64,000 nt of DNA from Solirubrobacterales bacterium (GCA_027449125.1 DAIDME010000089.1:124001-188000), one strand, 5' to 3'. Counted from the stretch's first letter, positions 31,257 to 43,449 are shown. Translations and numbers: made by a program. The notes: generated by a model not told the origin, from the sequence alone.

Positions 31257-32303
31257 GTGATCGGCAGCCCCCCTCGGCCGACTCCGGTCAGCGTTGAGCC
31301 AGAGCCCACGGTGGCCGCCGAGCACCGGACCGCCATGGCGAGCGTTGGTCTCACGGCCTACGGTTGCGAGCACGACGAGGCGGCCATGTTCCGCGAGCTG
31401 GCGCCACGGTTCGGCCTTGACGTCGAGATCACGCCCGCGGCTGCCACCGAGAGCACCGCCGCGCTTGCGTATGGCAAGCTCTGCGTGAGCGTCGGGCACA
31501 AGACCCCGGTCGGCGAAGCCACACTGCGCGCGCTCAGCGAGATGGGCGTGAGGTATCTCTCGACCCGCAGCGTCGGAGCAAACCACGTGGACGTGCGCAG
31601 CGCGACCAGCTTGGGCATCCGCGTGGAGACGGTCCCCTACTCCCCTGACAGCGTCGCCGACTACACGCTGATGCTGATGCTGATGGTTCTGCGCCACGCC
31701 GGTTCGGTGATGAACCGCGCGAGGATGCACGACTACCGCCTCTCCAACGCTCGTGGTCGCGAGCTGCGGGACCTCACGGTGGGGGTCGTCGGAACCGGGC
31801 GGATCGGCCGTGCGGTCATGCAGCGGCTGGACGGCTTTGGCTGTCGCACGCTGGCCCACGACATCCGGCCCACTGCCGGCGTGAGCCACGTGACGCTCGA
31901 TGCCCTGCTCGAGTCAAGCGACATCGTCACGCTCCACACGCCGTTGACCGACGCCACGCGGCATCTGCTCGACCGGGGCCGCATCGAACAGATGAAGCCG
32001 GGGGCGGTGATCATCAACACGGCCCGCGGCGCGCTGATCGATACCGAGGCGCTCGTACCTGCGCTCGAGCGGGGGCGCTTGGGCGGCGCCGCGCTGGACG
32101 TTGTGGAGGGAGAGCAGGGAATCTTCTACGCGGACCGGCGGACCGACCCGATCGGAAGTCGCCTGTGGATGCGCCTGCATGCGCTGCCCAACGTCGTGAT
32201 CAGCCCGCACACGGCCTACTACACCGACCACGCGCTGTTCGACACCGTGATCAACAGCATGCGCAACTGCCTGAGCTTCGAGCGTGAGTACCGTCGTGCC
32301 TAG
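31257..32303 (+). CDS. vanH: VanH-type D-lactate dehydrogenase
   Basis: A D-2-hydroxyacid dehydrogenase reducing pyruvate to D-lactate. It follows VanH of glycopeptide resistance closely from the start: GLTAYGCEHDEAAMFREL, CVSVGHKT, YLSTRSVGANHVD, YSPDSVADYTLMLMLM, GVVGTGRIGRAV (NAD motif), NTARGALID and SPHTAYYTDHAL with the catalytic His. The GTG at 31257 gives 348 residues; the ATG at 31335 (MASVGLTAYG) gives the usual VanH length (322) and is more likely. It overlaps vanA by 20 bases and supplies its D-lactate. Transcribed against the surrounding block. Confidence 0.92.
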   Translation: MIGSPPRPTPVSVEPEPTVAAEHRTAMASVGLTAYGCEHDEAAMFRELAPRFGLDVEITPAAATESTAALAYGKLCVSVGHKTPVGEATLRALSEMGVRYLSTRSVGANHVDVRSATSLGIRVETVPYSPDSVADYTLMLMLMVLRHAGSVMNRARMHDYRLSNARGRELRDLTVGVVGTGRIGRAVMQRLDGFGCRTLAHDIRPTAGVSHVTLDALLESSDIVTLHTPLTDATRHLLDRGRIEQMKPGAVIINTARGALIDTEALVPALERGRLGGAALDVVEGEQGIFYADRRTDPIGSRLWMRLHALPNVVISPHTAYYTDHALFDTVINSMRNCLSFEREYRRA

Positions 32304-33339
32304 GCTGAAGCTGGGTGTCATCTTCGGCGGCGCCGGCGAGGAGCATCCAATCTCCGTCAAGTCGGCGCTCGAGGTGGCCAGGCACCTCGACCAGACGAGG
32401 TACGAGCCGTTCTGGATCGGTATCACCAGGGCCGGCGCGTGGAGGCTCTGCGACGGTCCGGCCGCCGGCTGGGACGGAGCCGGCGGCCGACCCGCGCTGC
32501 TGTCCGCCGACGCAAGCGTCCACGGACTGCTCTGCTTCGACGGGCATCAGCACACGACGACCCGGCTCGACGCGGTGCTCCCGGTGCTGCACGGCAGGCT
32601 CGGCGAGGACGGCGCCATCCAGGGATTGCTGGAGCTCTCCGGCATACCGTACGTCGGCTGCGACATACAGAGTTCCGCGGTCTGCATGGACAAGGCGCTC
32701 ACGTACACGGTGGTCAAGGCTGCCGGGATCGCCACCCCGAACTTCTGGAAGGTCGGACCGGATGACCGCCTCGATCCCGCGCGGTTCGCCTATCCCGTGT
32801 TCGTCAAGCCGGCCCGCTCGGGCTCGTCCTTCGGCGTGAGCAAGGTCGCCGACGCCCGAGAGCTCGCTGCAGCGGTCCAAGCGGCCTCGGAGTATGACAC
32901 CAAGGTGCTCGTGGAGGAGGCGGTCGTGGGCAGCGAGGTGGGCTGCGCGATCTTCGGCAGCGGCACGGAGCTGCTGGCGGGGGAAGTCGACCGCATCTCG
33001 CTCACGCACGGCTTCTTCAGGATCCATCAGGAGCACCGCCCGGAGACCTACGGCTCGGACAACGCCACCTTCATCGTCCCGGCCGACATCTCGCCACAGG
33101 CGCGGACGCTCGTGCAGGAGACGGCCAAAGCGGTGTACTCCGCACTGGGCTGCTCGGGACTGGCACGAGTCGACATGTTCCTGACAGCGGACGGGAGCGT
33201 GATCCTGAACGAGGTCAACACCCTGCCGGGCCTCACCTCCTACAGCCGCTACCCACGCATGATGGCGGCTGCCGGTCTGCCACTCGACGAGGTGCTCGAC
33301 CGCTTGGTGTCACTGGCACTGTCCGCCAGGCGAAGGTGA
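32284..33339 (+). CDS. vanA: D-alanine--D-lactate ligase (VanA type)
   Basis: A 351-residue ATP-grasp ligase making D-Ala-D-Lac, the depsipeptide that replaces D-Ala-D-Ala in peptidoglycan precursors and lowers vancomycin affinity. Matches to VanA include GCDIQSSAVCMDKALTY, FVKPARSGSSFGV, GLARVDMFL, NEVNTLPGLTSYSRYPRMM and, decisively, FRIHQE with His248 in the omega loop, where D-Ala-D-Ala ligases have Tyr. VanA's KSGEDG is RLGEDG here. The GTG start at 32284 or a second GTG at 32296 are both possible. No vanX, vanR/S or vanY lies nearby. Confidence 0.93.
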   Translation: MSTVVPRLKLGVIFGGAGEEHPISVKSALEVARHLDQTRYEPFWIGITRAGAWRLCDGPAAGWDGAGGRPALLSADASVHGLLCFDGHQHTTTRLDAVLPVLHGRLGEDGAIQGLLELSGIPYVGCDIQSSAVCMDKALTYTVVKAAGIATPNFWKVGPDDRLDPARFAYPVFVKPARSGSSFGVSKVADARELAAAVQAASEYDTKVLVEEAVVGSEVGCAIFGSGTELLAGEVDRISLTHGFFRIHQEHRPETYGSDNATFIVPADISPQARTLVQETAKAVYSALGCSGLARVDMFLTADGSVILNEVNTLPGLTSYSRYPRMMAAAGLPLDEVLDRLVSLALSARRR

Positions 33340-33541
33340 GCGGCGCCGGCGCCACGTTCCCTGGCGGTGGCGCCACGACCAGCCAAGCAGCCAGCTCAGC
33401 CTCGCCCAGCGACTGTGCGACCCATACGGTCGACATCCGGTGCCACCTCCGGCATCCAGAGAGCCGTCCCGGCACCGACCAGCACGACGGGGCACATCCC
33501 GACCGCCAACGGAGCCAACCGCGCGCCCTGGGCACGTGCCG

Positions 33542-34978
33542 TCAGGCCGACGTGAGCTGCAGGTCGCTCGTCGAGCGACCGTCCAAACCCGCGAGGCCGG
33601 CCCCCACGGCAGCGCGCAACGTGCGGTAGCGCGACGGTTCGAGCACCTGCCCCAGCTTGAATTTAGCCGCCTCGCTCAGGCGCCGGTCGGCGTGCGCGAC
33701 GCTGCGCAGCTCGCCCGTCAGGCCGAGTTCTCCAAAGCACGCGAGCGGGCTGCCGGCCACGGACTGAAGCGACCGGCCCCGAGCCGCGCTTGCGACGGCC
33801 AGCGCCACAGCCAGATCGGCGCCCGGCTCGTCGATCCGGATGCCGCCGACCACGTTGACGAACACGTCAGCGTGACCGAGCCCGATCCCGGCGTGCCGGC
33901 CGAGCACGGCGAGCACCAACGCGAGACGGTTGCGGTCTATGCCGGCGGCAACCCGCCGCGGCTGTTCGAGCTCGGAGCCATGCACGAGTGCCTGAACCTC
34001 CACCAGCAGCGGTCGCGCCCCCTCCATCGCGCACAGAACGACGCTTCCGGGCGCGTGCGTCGCCTCCGCCACGAACCGTGCGGATGCGTCGAGGACCTCC
34101 ACCAAGCCGTCGTCGCGCATCTCGAAGACCCCGGCCTCATTGGTTGAGCCAAAGCGGTTCTTCACGGCCCGTACCGTGCGATAGGTGCGCTCGCGCTCGC
34201 CCTCGAACTGCAGCACGCAGTCGACGAGGTGCTCCAGCACCCGCGGTCCGGCAAGCGCGCCGTCCTTGGTCACGTGCCCTACCAGCAGGACAGCGATGCC
34301 CGCCGATTTTGCGACTCGCATGATCTCGCCGGCGACCTCGCGCACCTGCGCCACGGATCCAGATGCACTGGCAAGCTCGCCGCTGTGCAGCGTCTGCACG
34401 GAGTCCACCACGCAGACGTCGGGCCGCTCTTGTTCGAGCGTCGCCAGCACGGTCGCCAGGTCGGTCTCCGCGACCACCGGGATCGCGAGCGCATCACCGA
34501 CGCTGAGTCGCTCCGCCCGCAGCCTGATCTGCGCTGCCGACTCCTCCGCAGAGACGTACAGCGTCCGGCGTCCGGCGGCCGCCAGGTTGGCCAGCGCCAT
34601 CGTGGTGAGCGTCGACTTTCCAACACCCGGAGAGCCGCCGAGCAGCACCAGCGAGCCCGGCACCAGTCCGCCGCCGAGCACGTTGTCCAGTTCGCCGATG
34701 CCGGTGCTCAACCGCTGCTCGTGAGTCGCGACGACGCTGGCGAGCCTCACCGGCACGGCAGCCGGAGCGCCGCTACCGGCGCCGGCCCGCTGGCCGGCGC
34801 CGCGCCCGGAAGCGCCGACTTGGGCGCGAGCCTCCTCGACCAGCGTGTTCCACTCACCGCACCCGGGACAGCGGCCCGCCCAGCGCGGCGACTCGTGGCC
34901 ACAGGCGGAGCAGACGTGAACGGTTCTTCTCGGCGGCACCCGCGGCAGACTACGCCCAGCGGCTGACGTAACGGCCAC
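33542..34978 (-). CDS. radA: DNA repair protein RadA
   Basis: A 478-residue RecA-like branch-migration helicase. The N-terminal zinc finger is CSACGHESPRWAGRCPGCGEWN; the Walker A is GGSPGVGKSTL; the RadA-specific KNRFGSTNE and a C-terminal Lon-protease-like domain (VNVVGGIRIDEPGADLAVALA) follow. It processes recombination intermediates. The GTG at 34978 leaves only three bases to the divergent membrane-protein gene; a GTG at 34939 is a possible later start. It stands between clpC and disA, as in Bacillus. Confidence 0.93.
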   Translation of the reverse strand: MAVTSAAGRSLPRVPPRRTVHVCSACGHESPRWAGRCPGCGEWNTLVEEARAQVGASGRGAGQRAGAGSGAPAAVPVRLASVVATHEQRLSTGIGELDNVLGGGLVPGSLVLLGGSPGVGKSTLTTMALANLAAAGRRTLYVSAEESAAQIRLRAERLSVGDALAIPVVAETDLATVLATLEQERPDVCVVDSVQTLHSGELASASGSVAQVREVAGEIMRVAKSAGIAVLLVGHVTKDGALAGPRVLEHLVDCVLQFEGERERTYRTVRAVKNRFGSTNEAGVFEMRDDGLVEVLDASARFVAEATHAPGSVVLCAMEGARPLLVEVQALVHGSELEQPRRVAAGIDRNRLALVLAVLGRHAGIGLGHADVFVNVVGGIRIDEPGADLAVALAVASAARGRSLQSVAGSPLACFGELGLTGELRSVAHADRRLSEAAKFKLGQVLEPSRYRTLRAAVGAGLAGLDGRSTSDLQLTSA

Positions 34979-34981
34979 GGC

Positions 34982-36769
34982 GTGCCGATAAGGGTGGGGA
35001 TGGCCACAGTCACCAGACCGTCACCGCCTGTACCAGGTCGGGGATCCGCGTCCAAATCTGGCCCCCGCAAATGGACGTGGCGTCCCTCCGGCCTCGGCGC
35101 GCGCAGACTGGCGGGCGCCGCCTGCCGCCACGACGGCTACCTGGGGCTCGTCGTCTACCTAGCGCTCGCACTGATCTGGTACCGGTCCGTGGTCGCTCAC
35201 ATGGGCAGCGCCTGCGCCTGCTCGGTCAAGCTCGATCCCGGGGACAACGCTGACTCTGTCTGGTGGCTCGGTTGGTTCGTGCACGCGCTTGCGGATGGCC
35301 TGCCCGTGTTCCACCCCAACGTGATCTGGAGCCCGACCGGGATCAACCTGGCCGGTTCGACCGTCTCGCCCCTGCTGGCGCTGCTGGGAGCACCGGTGAC
35401 GATTCTGTGGGGACCCATCGTCACCTACAACCTGCTCATGATCACCGCTCCGGCACTGGCGGCCTGGAGCGCAAACCGCCTGTGCCGGCAGATCAGCGGC
35501 TCCGCTGCGGCAGCGCTGCTGGCAGGGGCCACCTACGGCTTCTCGAGCTACGAGATCGGCCACCTGTTGGGCCACCTCCAGCTCGTGGTCGCGCTCTGCC
35601 CGCCACTGGTGGCCCTGTGCGCGGTGCGTCTGATGGACGGCTCGCTGAGCCCGAGGCGATACGTGGCCGTCGTGACTGGTCTGATCAGCGCTCAGATCCT
35701 GATCTCGGCGGAGGTCGCCTTCACCATGACGCTGGTCGCGGCGCTCGGCATCGCCGCCGTCTGGGTGAGCGTGCCCGCTGGCGAGCGAGCCCGGTTGCGG
35801 GCGCGGCTACCGACGCTAGCGCTGCCATGGCTGCTCGCCGCTGCCGCCACCGCGTGGTTCACGATCCCGCTGCTCGGAGCGCCCGCCTACGCGGCGGGAG
35901 TCGCCTCGGCCTATCCGACCGATGCGCTCTCCTTTCTGCTGCCGATGCCCTACACCTGGCTCGGGGGAACATGGCTCTCCCATCTCACCTACAGCTTCAT
36001 CGCCGGGTGGGACGAGAACACGGCCTATCTGGGCCCGCCGCTGCTCGCGATCCTCGGCGCGCAGCTGTGGCGCGCACGGCGCACGCCGGCCGGGCGGGCG
36101 TTGACGCTGCTCACGGGAGTGCTCGTGGTCTGGATCCTCGGACCGGTGCTCTACATCGATGGCAGGCCCGTCGCCCGCCTGCTGTACGCGCTCGCGGTCA
36201 GACTGCCGCTCTTCTCCGAGATGATCCCCGGCCGCCTGTCGCTCTACCTGGCACTCGTGGCAGCGGTTGCGCTCGCATTGTGGCTGGCCCGCCCGCACCG
36301 CCACCCCGTCCCGGCCTGGCTGGTCGGGTTGGCAGCAGTGGCCGCGCTGATGCCGAACCTCGCATCCGCCACGACCTACAACGTCAGCCGCTTCACGGAG
36401 CCGCGTTTCTTCACCACGGAGCTATACAGACGCTACGTCCGGCCCGGCCAGACGCTCCTGCCGCTGCCTTGGGGCAGCCGCAGCCAAGCGTATGTGTGGC
36501 AGGCCCAGGACCACTTCTACTGGCGCCTGGCGAGCGGCTACTTCCGCTTTGCGCCCCTGGCCTCCTGGCCCAGGCGAATTGCCACAGACCTCTGGTCCAA
36601 CGTCCCTTCAGCCGGCGACGGCCCGCGCCTGCGGCGCCTGATCACGGGCTACCATGTCGCTGACGTCGTCGTGCTGCAGGGCGATCTGCGCCGCTGGCAG
36701 GCGACGCTTCACGCCGCCGGACTGCGCCGCGTGATCAGCACCGGCGGCGTCACGATCTATCGGTTGTGA
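34982..36769 (+). CDS. Polytopic GT-C-like membrane protein
   Basis: A 595-residue protein with a cytosolic basic N-terminus (about 45 residues) and about 11-12 hydrophobic segments. LDPGDNADSVWWLGWFVHALADG after the first segment resembles the acidic loop of GT-C glycosyltransferases that use polyprenyl-phosphate sugars, and FHPNVIWSPTGINL is the next luminal block. A soluble-looking C-terminal part includes MQDHFYWRL-like aromatics (QAQDHFYWRLASGYF). I cannot name its substrate. GTG 34982 or ATG 35000 may be the start. It is inserted on the opposite strand between radA and clpC. Confidence 0.72.
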   Translation: MPIRVGMATVTRPSPPVPGRGSASKSGPRKWTWRPSGLGARRLAGAACRHDGYLGLVVYLALALIWYRSVVAHMGSACACSVKLDPGDNADSVWWLGWFVHALADGLPVFHPNVIWSPTGINLAGSTVSPLLALLGAPVTILWGPIVTYNLLMITAPALAAWSANRLCRQISGSAAAALLAGATYGFSSYEIGHLLGHLQLVVALCPPLVALCAVRLMDGSLSPRRYVAVVTGLISAQILISAEVAFTMTLVAALGIAAVWVSVPAGERARLRARLPTLALPWLLAAAATAWFTIPLLGAPAYAAGVASAYPTDALSFLLPMPYTWLGGTWLSHLTYSFIAGWDENTAYLGPPLLAILGAQLWRARRTPAGRALTLLTGVLVVWILGPVLYIDGRPVARLLYALAVRLPLFSEMIPGRLSLYLALVAAVALALWLARPHRHPVPAWLVGLAAVAALMPNLASATTYNVSRFTEPRFFTTELYRRYVRPGQTLLPLPWGSRSQAYVWQAQDHFYWRLASGYFRFAPLASWPRRIATDLWSNVPSAGDGPRLRRLITGYHVADVVVLQGDLRRWQATLHAAGLRRVISTGGVTIYRL

Positions 36770-36773
36770 GTGC

Positions 36774-39362
<2,589 letters not shown>

Positions 39363-39582
39363 TTCTTAAATCTTTCCGTCGCTGGAAAATGGCGGGTCGG
39401 TCGATTCGTTGTCCTGGACTACTGGTGAACCACTCATACTAGTAGTCGGCTGAGAGGCCGAAACCTTGCAGCCATTCCGGTCTAGAAGGAGCGCTCCACG
39501 GCTGATTCGCGGCTGCATGGATCGGACTGAGGCCATAGACTAGTCTAACACTCGCCCGGTCACCAACACCCCGGGCACGCGG
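39363..39582. promoter_or_regulatory. clpC upstream region with inverted repeat
   Basis: This 220-base gap holds GACTACT (39417-39423) facing AGTAGTC (39441-39447) around 17 bases that include TGGTGAACCA, with a minus-strand TAGTAT that could be a -10. It is probably the clpC promoter/operator. It does not resemble the CtsR heptad repeat or HAIR (HspR) box. Confidence 0.4.
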
Positions 39583-40728
39583 TCAGCCACCCGCCATCAG
39601 CCTCACCTGGGGCCGGCGCTCTGCGGGCTGTCCCGGCGCGCGCAACGCCGCCACGAGACAGCCCGCGACCACCATCCATGCGAGCGCCTCCTGCCAGGCC
39701 TCCACCCGCGTCGCCGGCGGCAGCAACCACAGCACGATGGGCACAAGCCAGACGGCAGCCAGTCGCGGGCGCAGGAGCGCGAGCGCGAGGGCCAGCAGGA
39801 CCAGGTAGTGGATCCAGACCAGCGGGGAGGCCACCAGCATCACTCCGATCGCGACGACGAAGCTCGCGCGGTCATCACGACACCCGAGGCCGCTGCGCAG
39901 CAGGGCCCCGGTGAGCGCCACCGCCACGAGCGCGAGCAGCAGCTCGGCAGGCCCACGCGAGAGACCCAGGTGGTGCGCGACCGCCATCACACCGTAGCCG
40001 CCGCGCCACTGCGCGGCGCTGTCCTCGGCGGCGAGCTTCAAATAGCTGAGCACCGCTCCCGGGCCGACGATCGCCCACGCGATCACGTTCAGGGTGATCG
40101 CCGCTACCAGCGACCAGGCCGCCGCGCGCCAGCGTCTGGTCGCGAGCAGCCAGAGCAATAGCGGCCACACGAAAGGCTTGATGCTGATCGCGGCGGCGCA
40201 CACGAGCCCCACGATCAGCGGCCGGTCTCGGTGACGCCAGGCGAGCGCCAGCATGTACATCATCGGCACCGAGACGTTCTCACCCTGCCAGCCGGCCACG
40301 ATCGGGTACCAGAGGAACACAGCTCCGTAGACGCGCCAGTCACGGACCCCCGCAAGCCACAGCGTGCCCGGCACCATCGCCAGGCAGGTCATGACCCACA
40401 GGTGGTAGCTCACGCCGATCGTCAGCAGCGCAAACGGCGCGAGCGCGACGGCGGCCAACGCCGGATAGACGAACGCGGCACCGTCGAGCACCTGCGCGTG
40501 CGTCGCGGCATATGGGCTCAGACCGGCCAGCAGCCGGTGCGCGGCCGGATAGTAGGCCAGCGTGAAATCCTCGGCCGCCCAGTGCGGACGCAGGGTGGCG
40601 GCCGCCAGCCACAGCGTGAGCGCCAGTGGCGTGACACCCAGGAGCACCTGTGTGAGCGCGCGCCGATGTGCAGCATCGGTTGCGGTGGCAGCTGGAGCCG
40701 TGCCGCGGATGCGCGCCGCGGCACTCAC
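39583..40728 (-). CDS. GT87-like membrane glycosyltransferase (second tandem copy)
   Basis: A 381-residue polytopic protein with about 9-10 hydrophobic segments, of the GT-C/DUF2029 (GT87) type found for mycobacterial polyprenyl-phosphomannose mannosyltransferases. Blocks include FTLAYYPAAHRLLAGLSPYA, AAISIKPFVWPLLLWLL and ASPLVWIHYLVLLALALAL. The GTG at 40728 overlaps the previous gene's stop as GTGA; the frame is open to 41475 but those 249 extra codons antiparallel/overlap the previous gene and are Ala/Arg-rich noise. Its closest visible relative is the gene just upstream. Confidence 0.75.
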   Translation of the reverse strand: MSAAARIRGTAPAATATDAAHRRALTQVLLGVTPLALTLWLAAATLRPHWAAEDFTLAYYPAAHRLLAGLSPYAATHAQVLDGAAFVYPALAAVALAPFALLTIGVSYHLWVMTCLAMVPGTLWLAGVRDWRVYGAVFLWYPIVAGWQGENVSVPMMYMLALAWRHRDRPLIVGLVCAAAISIKPFVWPLLLWLLATRRWRAAAWSLVAAITLNVIAWAIVGPGAVLSYLKLAAEDSAAQWRGGYGVMAVAHHLGLSRGPAELLLALVAVALTGALLRSGLGCRDDRASFVVAIGVMLVASPLVWIHYLVLLALALALLRPRLAAVWLVPIVLWLLPPATRVEAWQEALAWMVVAGCLVAALRAPGQPAERRPQVRLMAGG

Positions 40729-41837
40729 TCGAGCACTCGCGCGAGACGTTCGTTGCCGCCGAGCGCCACCCAGACGACTGCCGCCGTGGCCGTCCAGGCG
40801 ATCGCCTGTTCCCAGCCCGAGATCGGCAGGCGCGGCGGCAGCGGCCACATCAGCACCCCAACACCCCAGGCCAGACTCAAGCGCGGGCGTGCGAGCGCCA
40901 TTGGCACCAGCAGCAACGAGAAGTAGTGATTCCAGACGAGCGGCGAGGCGATCAGCATCAGTAGGATGCTCGCCGCCAATGCCTCGGGGTCCCGCCGGCC
41001 GAGGCCGAGGCGAAGCACGGCCGCGCCGGCCGCTGCCGCGGCCAGCACCAGCACCAGCTCGCCGGCGTCGCGTCCGAGCCCCAGCGCCCCACAGACCGCC
41101 AAGACGCCGTAGCCACCGCGCCAGAGTGCCGCGGTGACCTGGCTCGACAGCTTCAGATACACGGGGACCTCGCGCATGCCCACCAGCGCCCAGGCGAGCA
41201 GGTTCAGCGCCAGCCCCCAGGCGAGCGTCCAAGCCGTGGCCCGGACGCGGCGGGTCACCAGCAGCCAGAGCGCGAGTGGCCAGACGAACGGCTTGAGGCT
41301 GATCGCCGCAGCGGTGAGCAGGCCTGCCACCAAGGGCCGCTGCCGGTAGCGCCAGACACATGCCACCATCAGCACCAACGGCAGCGTCAGATTGCCCGTC
41401 TGCCAGCCGTCGAACACCGGCGACCAGAGCAACGTCAACCCGTACAGACGCCAGTCGCGCACACCCAACGCCCACAGCGTCACGGGCACGCAGGCGATGC
41501 AGACGAGCATCCAGACCACCTGCGCGAGGCCGGCGGAGACGACCCCGAAGGGCGCCAAGAGCAGGAGTGACAGCGCCGGGTTGACGAAGGCGGTCCCACC
41601 GACCACCTGGCCGTGGCTGGCCGCGTACGGGTTGAGCCCCGCCAGCATCCGCACGACCGCCGGATAGTAGGCGGAGCTGAAGTCGAAGACGACCACGTTC
41701 AGCCGGAACACCACCACCACGAGCGCCACCGAGACCAGGACCGGCACGACCCCGAACAGCCCCTGCTCGGCGGCCCGTCTCAGCCGCTCGCGGCTACCTG
41801 GTGTAGCGGGCGCGAACGCGAGCGGCGTCACCCCCAT
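40725..41837 (-). CDS. GT87-like membrane glycosyltransferase (first tandem copy)
   Basis: A 370-residue polytopic protein clearly paralogous to the next gene: FSSAYYPAVVRMLAGLNPYA, AAISLKPFVWPLALWLLVTRR, YLKLSSQVTAALWRGGYGVLAV and ASPLVWNHYFSLLLVPMAL align block by block. An aspartate in the first loop (NVVVFDFSSAYYP) stands where GT-C enzymes keep the acidic catalytic residue; the second copy has AEDFTLAYYP there. It is translationally coupled to both neighbours (3-base gap to the previous gene, GTGA overlap to the next). Confidence 0.75.
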   Translation of the reverse strand: MGVTPLAFAPATPGSRERLRRAAEQGLFGVVPVLVSVALVVVVFRLNVVVFDFSSAYYPAVVRMLAGLNPYAASHGQVVGGTAFVNPALSLLLLAPFGVVSAGLAQVVWMLVCIACVPVTLWALGVRDWRLYGLTLLWSPVFDGWQTGNLTLPLVLMVACVWRYRQRPLVAGLLTAAAISLKPFVWPLALWLLVTRRVRATAWTLAWGLALNLLAWALVGMREVPVYLKLSSQVTAALWRGGYGVLAVCGALGLGRDAGELVLVLAAAAAGAAVLRLGLGRRDPEALAASILLMLIASPLVWNHYFSLLLVPMALARPRLSLAWGVGVLMWPLPPRLPISGWEQAIAWTATAAVVWVALGGNERLARVLE

Positions 41838-41840
41838 CGC

Positions 41841-43418
41841 TCACCCCATGCGGTAGGTGGCGATGATCACCCGGTGGCTGCGCGTCACGACATGCACCCC
41901 CGGCCGGCGCAGCAGCTTGCGGTTGGCTGAGTGGTTGCCTGGATACAGAATCCAGATCGGGTAATGGGCGACTGTGGCGCGCGCGTTGGCCGTGTTGGCC
42001 GCCAGGTCGGCGATCGCCACCAGCTGGCTGCGGGTGAGCAGCTCGAAGCTCGTGTCGTAGGCGACGCGGCCGCTGAACAGCGCCGGCCGCTCCCAGATCA
42101 GCCAGTCCGCGTAACGCACGTTCGCGAGAACCTTGGCCCGGGGATCGCGGGCGATCAGACGGCTCAACGTCCGTACCGCGCCGCTCGGATAGGTGCTCTC
42201 AAACCATGTCGTACGGTGCGCCAGCACGCCGACGGTGATCAGCACCGACAGAAGCACCCCGGCAAGCGCCGCGATGAGGTTCGTACGCGACCGTCGCAGC
42301 GGGGCCGCGCGGCCGTGGCGCCAGGACGTGATCATCGCCGGCAGCAGCACGATCAGGGCCAGCCCGAACCAGGTGACGTTGCGGACCGCGATCACGGCGC
42401 CAAGCGCCAGCACCGCCAGCACCGCCACGTCGTAGAGCGGCGCCAGGTGGACCCGCGCGGCGCGCCCGCGTAACAGCAGCGAGACGATCACCAGCCCACC
42501 CAGAGCGGCCACGAGAAACAGCGGAGCGGCAAGCAGCGGGATCGAAGTCACCGGCTTCCACTCGGTGACGATCCGGCCGAACTCCGGGTTTCCCAACGTG
42601 ACCCTGTAGTAGTGGATCATGCCCGTGCCGTAGGGCGTGACCAGCAGGCTGAGCGGAGCGGCCACGATGAACAGCCAGGCGCGCCCGTTGCGCAGGCCGG
42701 CGAGTCTTACGGTGCGCGCGTCGCGCAGCAGCAACACCAACCCGTACAGACCGGCCAGGCCCGCTCCCATCGTCGCCGAGCCGTGCAGGTTTGCCCACAG
42801 GACCAACAGCGGTAGCACCCAGTACACGCGGCGGCCCCGTACCGGCGCCCGCAGGTCTGAGGCGAGCAGCCATAGGCTCACGACAAACAGCGGGTAGGCG
42901 AAGCCCTGGGTCCTGATCGACACCGCGGTAGCCATGTAGAAGAAGGCTCCCGGCAGCGTGACGGCCAGCACGTCCAGGTCCTCGCCGCCGAGCGCGCGGC
43001 CGGCGGCCACCGCGCCCGCAAAGGCCGCCCCGGTGAGCAGAACGTAGAGCACGGTCATCAGCTGCAGACCGCCCAGGCGGACCAGCTCGTACATGACCAG
43101 CTGTGCCAGCCACTGCTGGTCGACCCAGCGCACGCCGTGAGCCATGACGGTGAAGTAGTCGTGCGTGGGGATGCCGTGCGCGGCTACCAGCCGGCCGACG
43201 ACCAACGCGAGCCAGCCGTCCTGTGCAAGGTGCTGCGGGATCCCGAGCAGACTGATCACCACCACGGCGCAGACGGCGATCACGAACAGAGCACGCGCCT
43301 TCAGCCAATCGGCCGCGCGCGAAAGACCCACTGGTGCAACGCCAATCCCGGCACCTTGCACCGGTCGCTCGATCAGCGGCGTTGCCAGCGAGCGGCCGTG
43401 GAGCTGGTCTGTGGACAC
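41841..43418 (-). CDS. Large GT-C-like membrane protein
   Basis: A 525-residue protein with ~11 hydrophobic segments. The first external loop reads AQDGWLALVVGR, then HGIPTHDYFTVMAHGVRWVDQQWLAQL, the DxWW-/HG-x-P-h-D pattern of ArnT/PMT-like GT-C proteins, although the acidic residue precedes GW rather than a full DD pair. The C-terminal soluble part (about 400-525) includes WLIWERPALFSGR. It is first in a three-gene membrane-glycosyltransferase operon divergent from the flp pilin gene. Confidence 0.72.
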   Translation of the reverse strand: MSTDQLHGRSLATPLIERPVQGAGIGVAPVGLSRAADWLKARALFVIAVCAVVVISLLGIPQHLAQDGWLALVVGRLVAAHGIPTHDYFTVMAHGVRWVDQQWLAQLVMYELVRLGGLQLMTVLYVLLTGAAFAGAVAAGRALGGEDLDVLAVTLPGAFFYMATAVSIRTQGFAYPLFVVSLWLLASDLRAPVRGRRVYWVLPLLVLWANLHGSATMGAGLAGLYGLVLLLRDARTVRLAGLRNGRAWLFIVAAPLSLLVTPYGTGMIHYYRVTLGNPEFGRIVTEWKPVTSIPLLAAPLFLVAALGGLVIVSLLLRGRAARVHLAPLYDVAVLAVLALGAVIAVRNVTWFGLALIVLLPAMITSWRHGRAAPLRRSRTNLIAALAGVLLSVLITVGVLAHRTTWFESTYPSGAVRTLSRLIARDPRAKVLANVRYADWLIWERPALFSGRVAYDTSFELLTRSQLVAIADLAANTANARATVAHYPIWILYPGNHSANRKLLRRPGVHVVTRSHRVIIATYRMG

Positions 43419-43449
43419 CCTCTCTCATCGTCAGCGCCGCCACCCAAGC

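Noticed and set aside
33340-33541. Possible vanX or other small gene between vanA and radA
   Set aside because: Only 202 bases; no D-Ala-D-Ala dipeptidase motif (SxHxxGxAxD or EWWH) in any frame.
40729-41475. N-terminal extension of the second GT87-like gene
   Set aside because: The extra 249 codons are in a second frame of the upstream paralogue; the GTGA coupling at 40725-40728 and the paralogue's length mark the true start.
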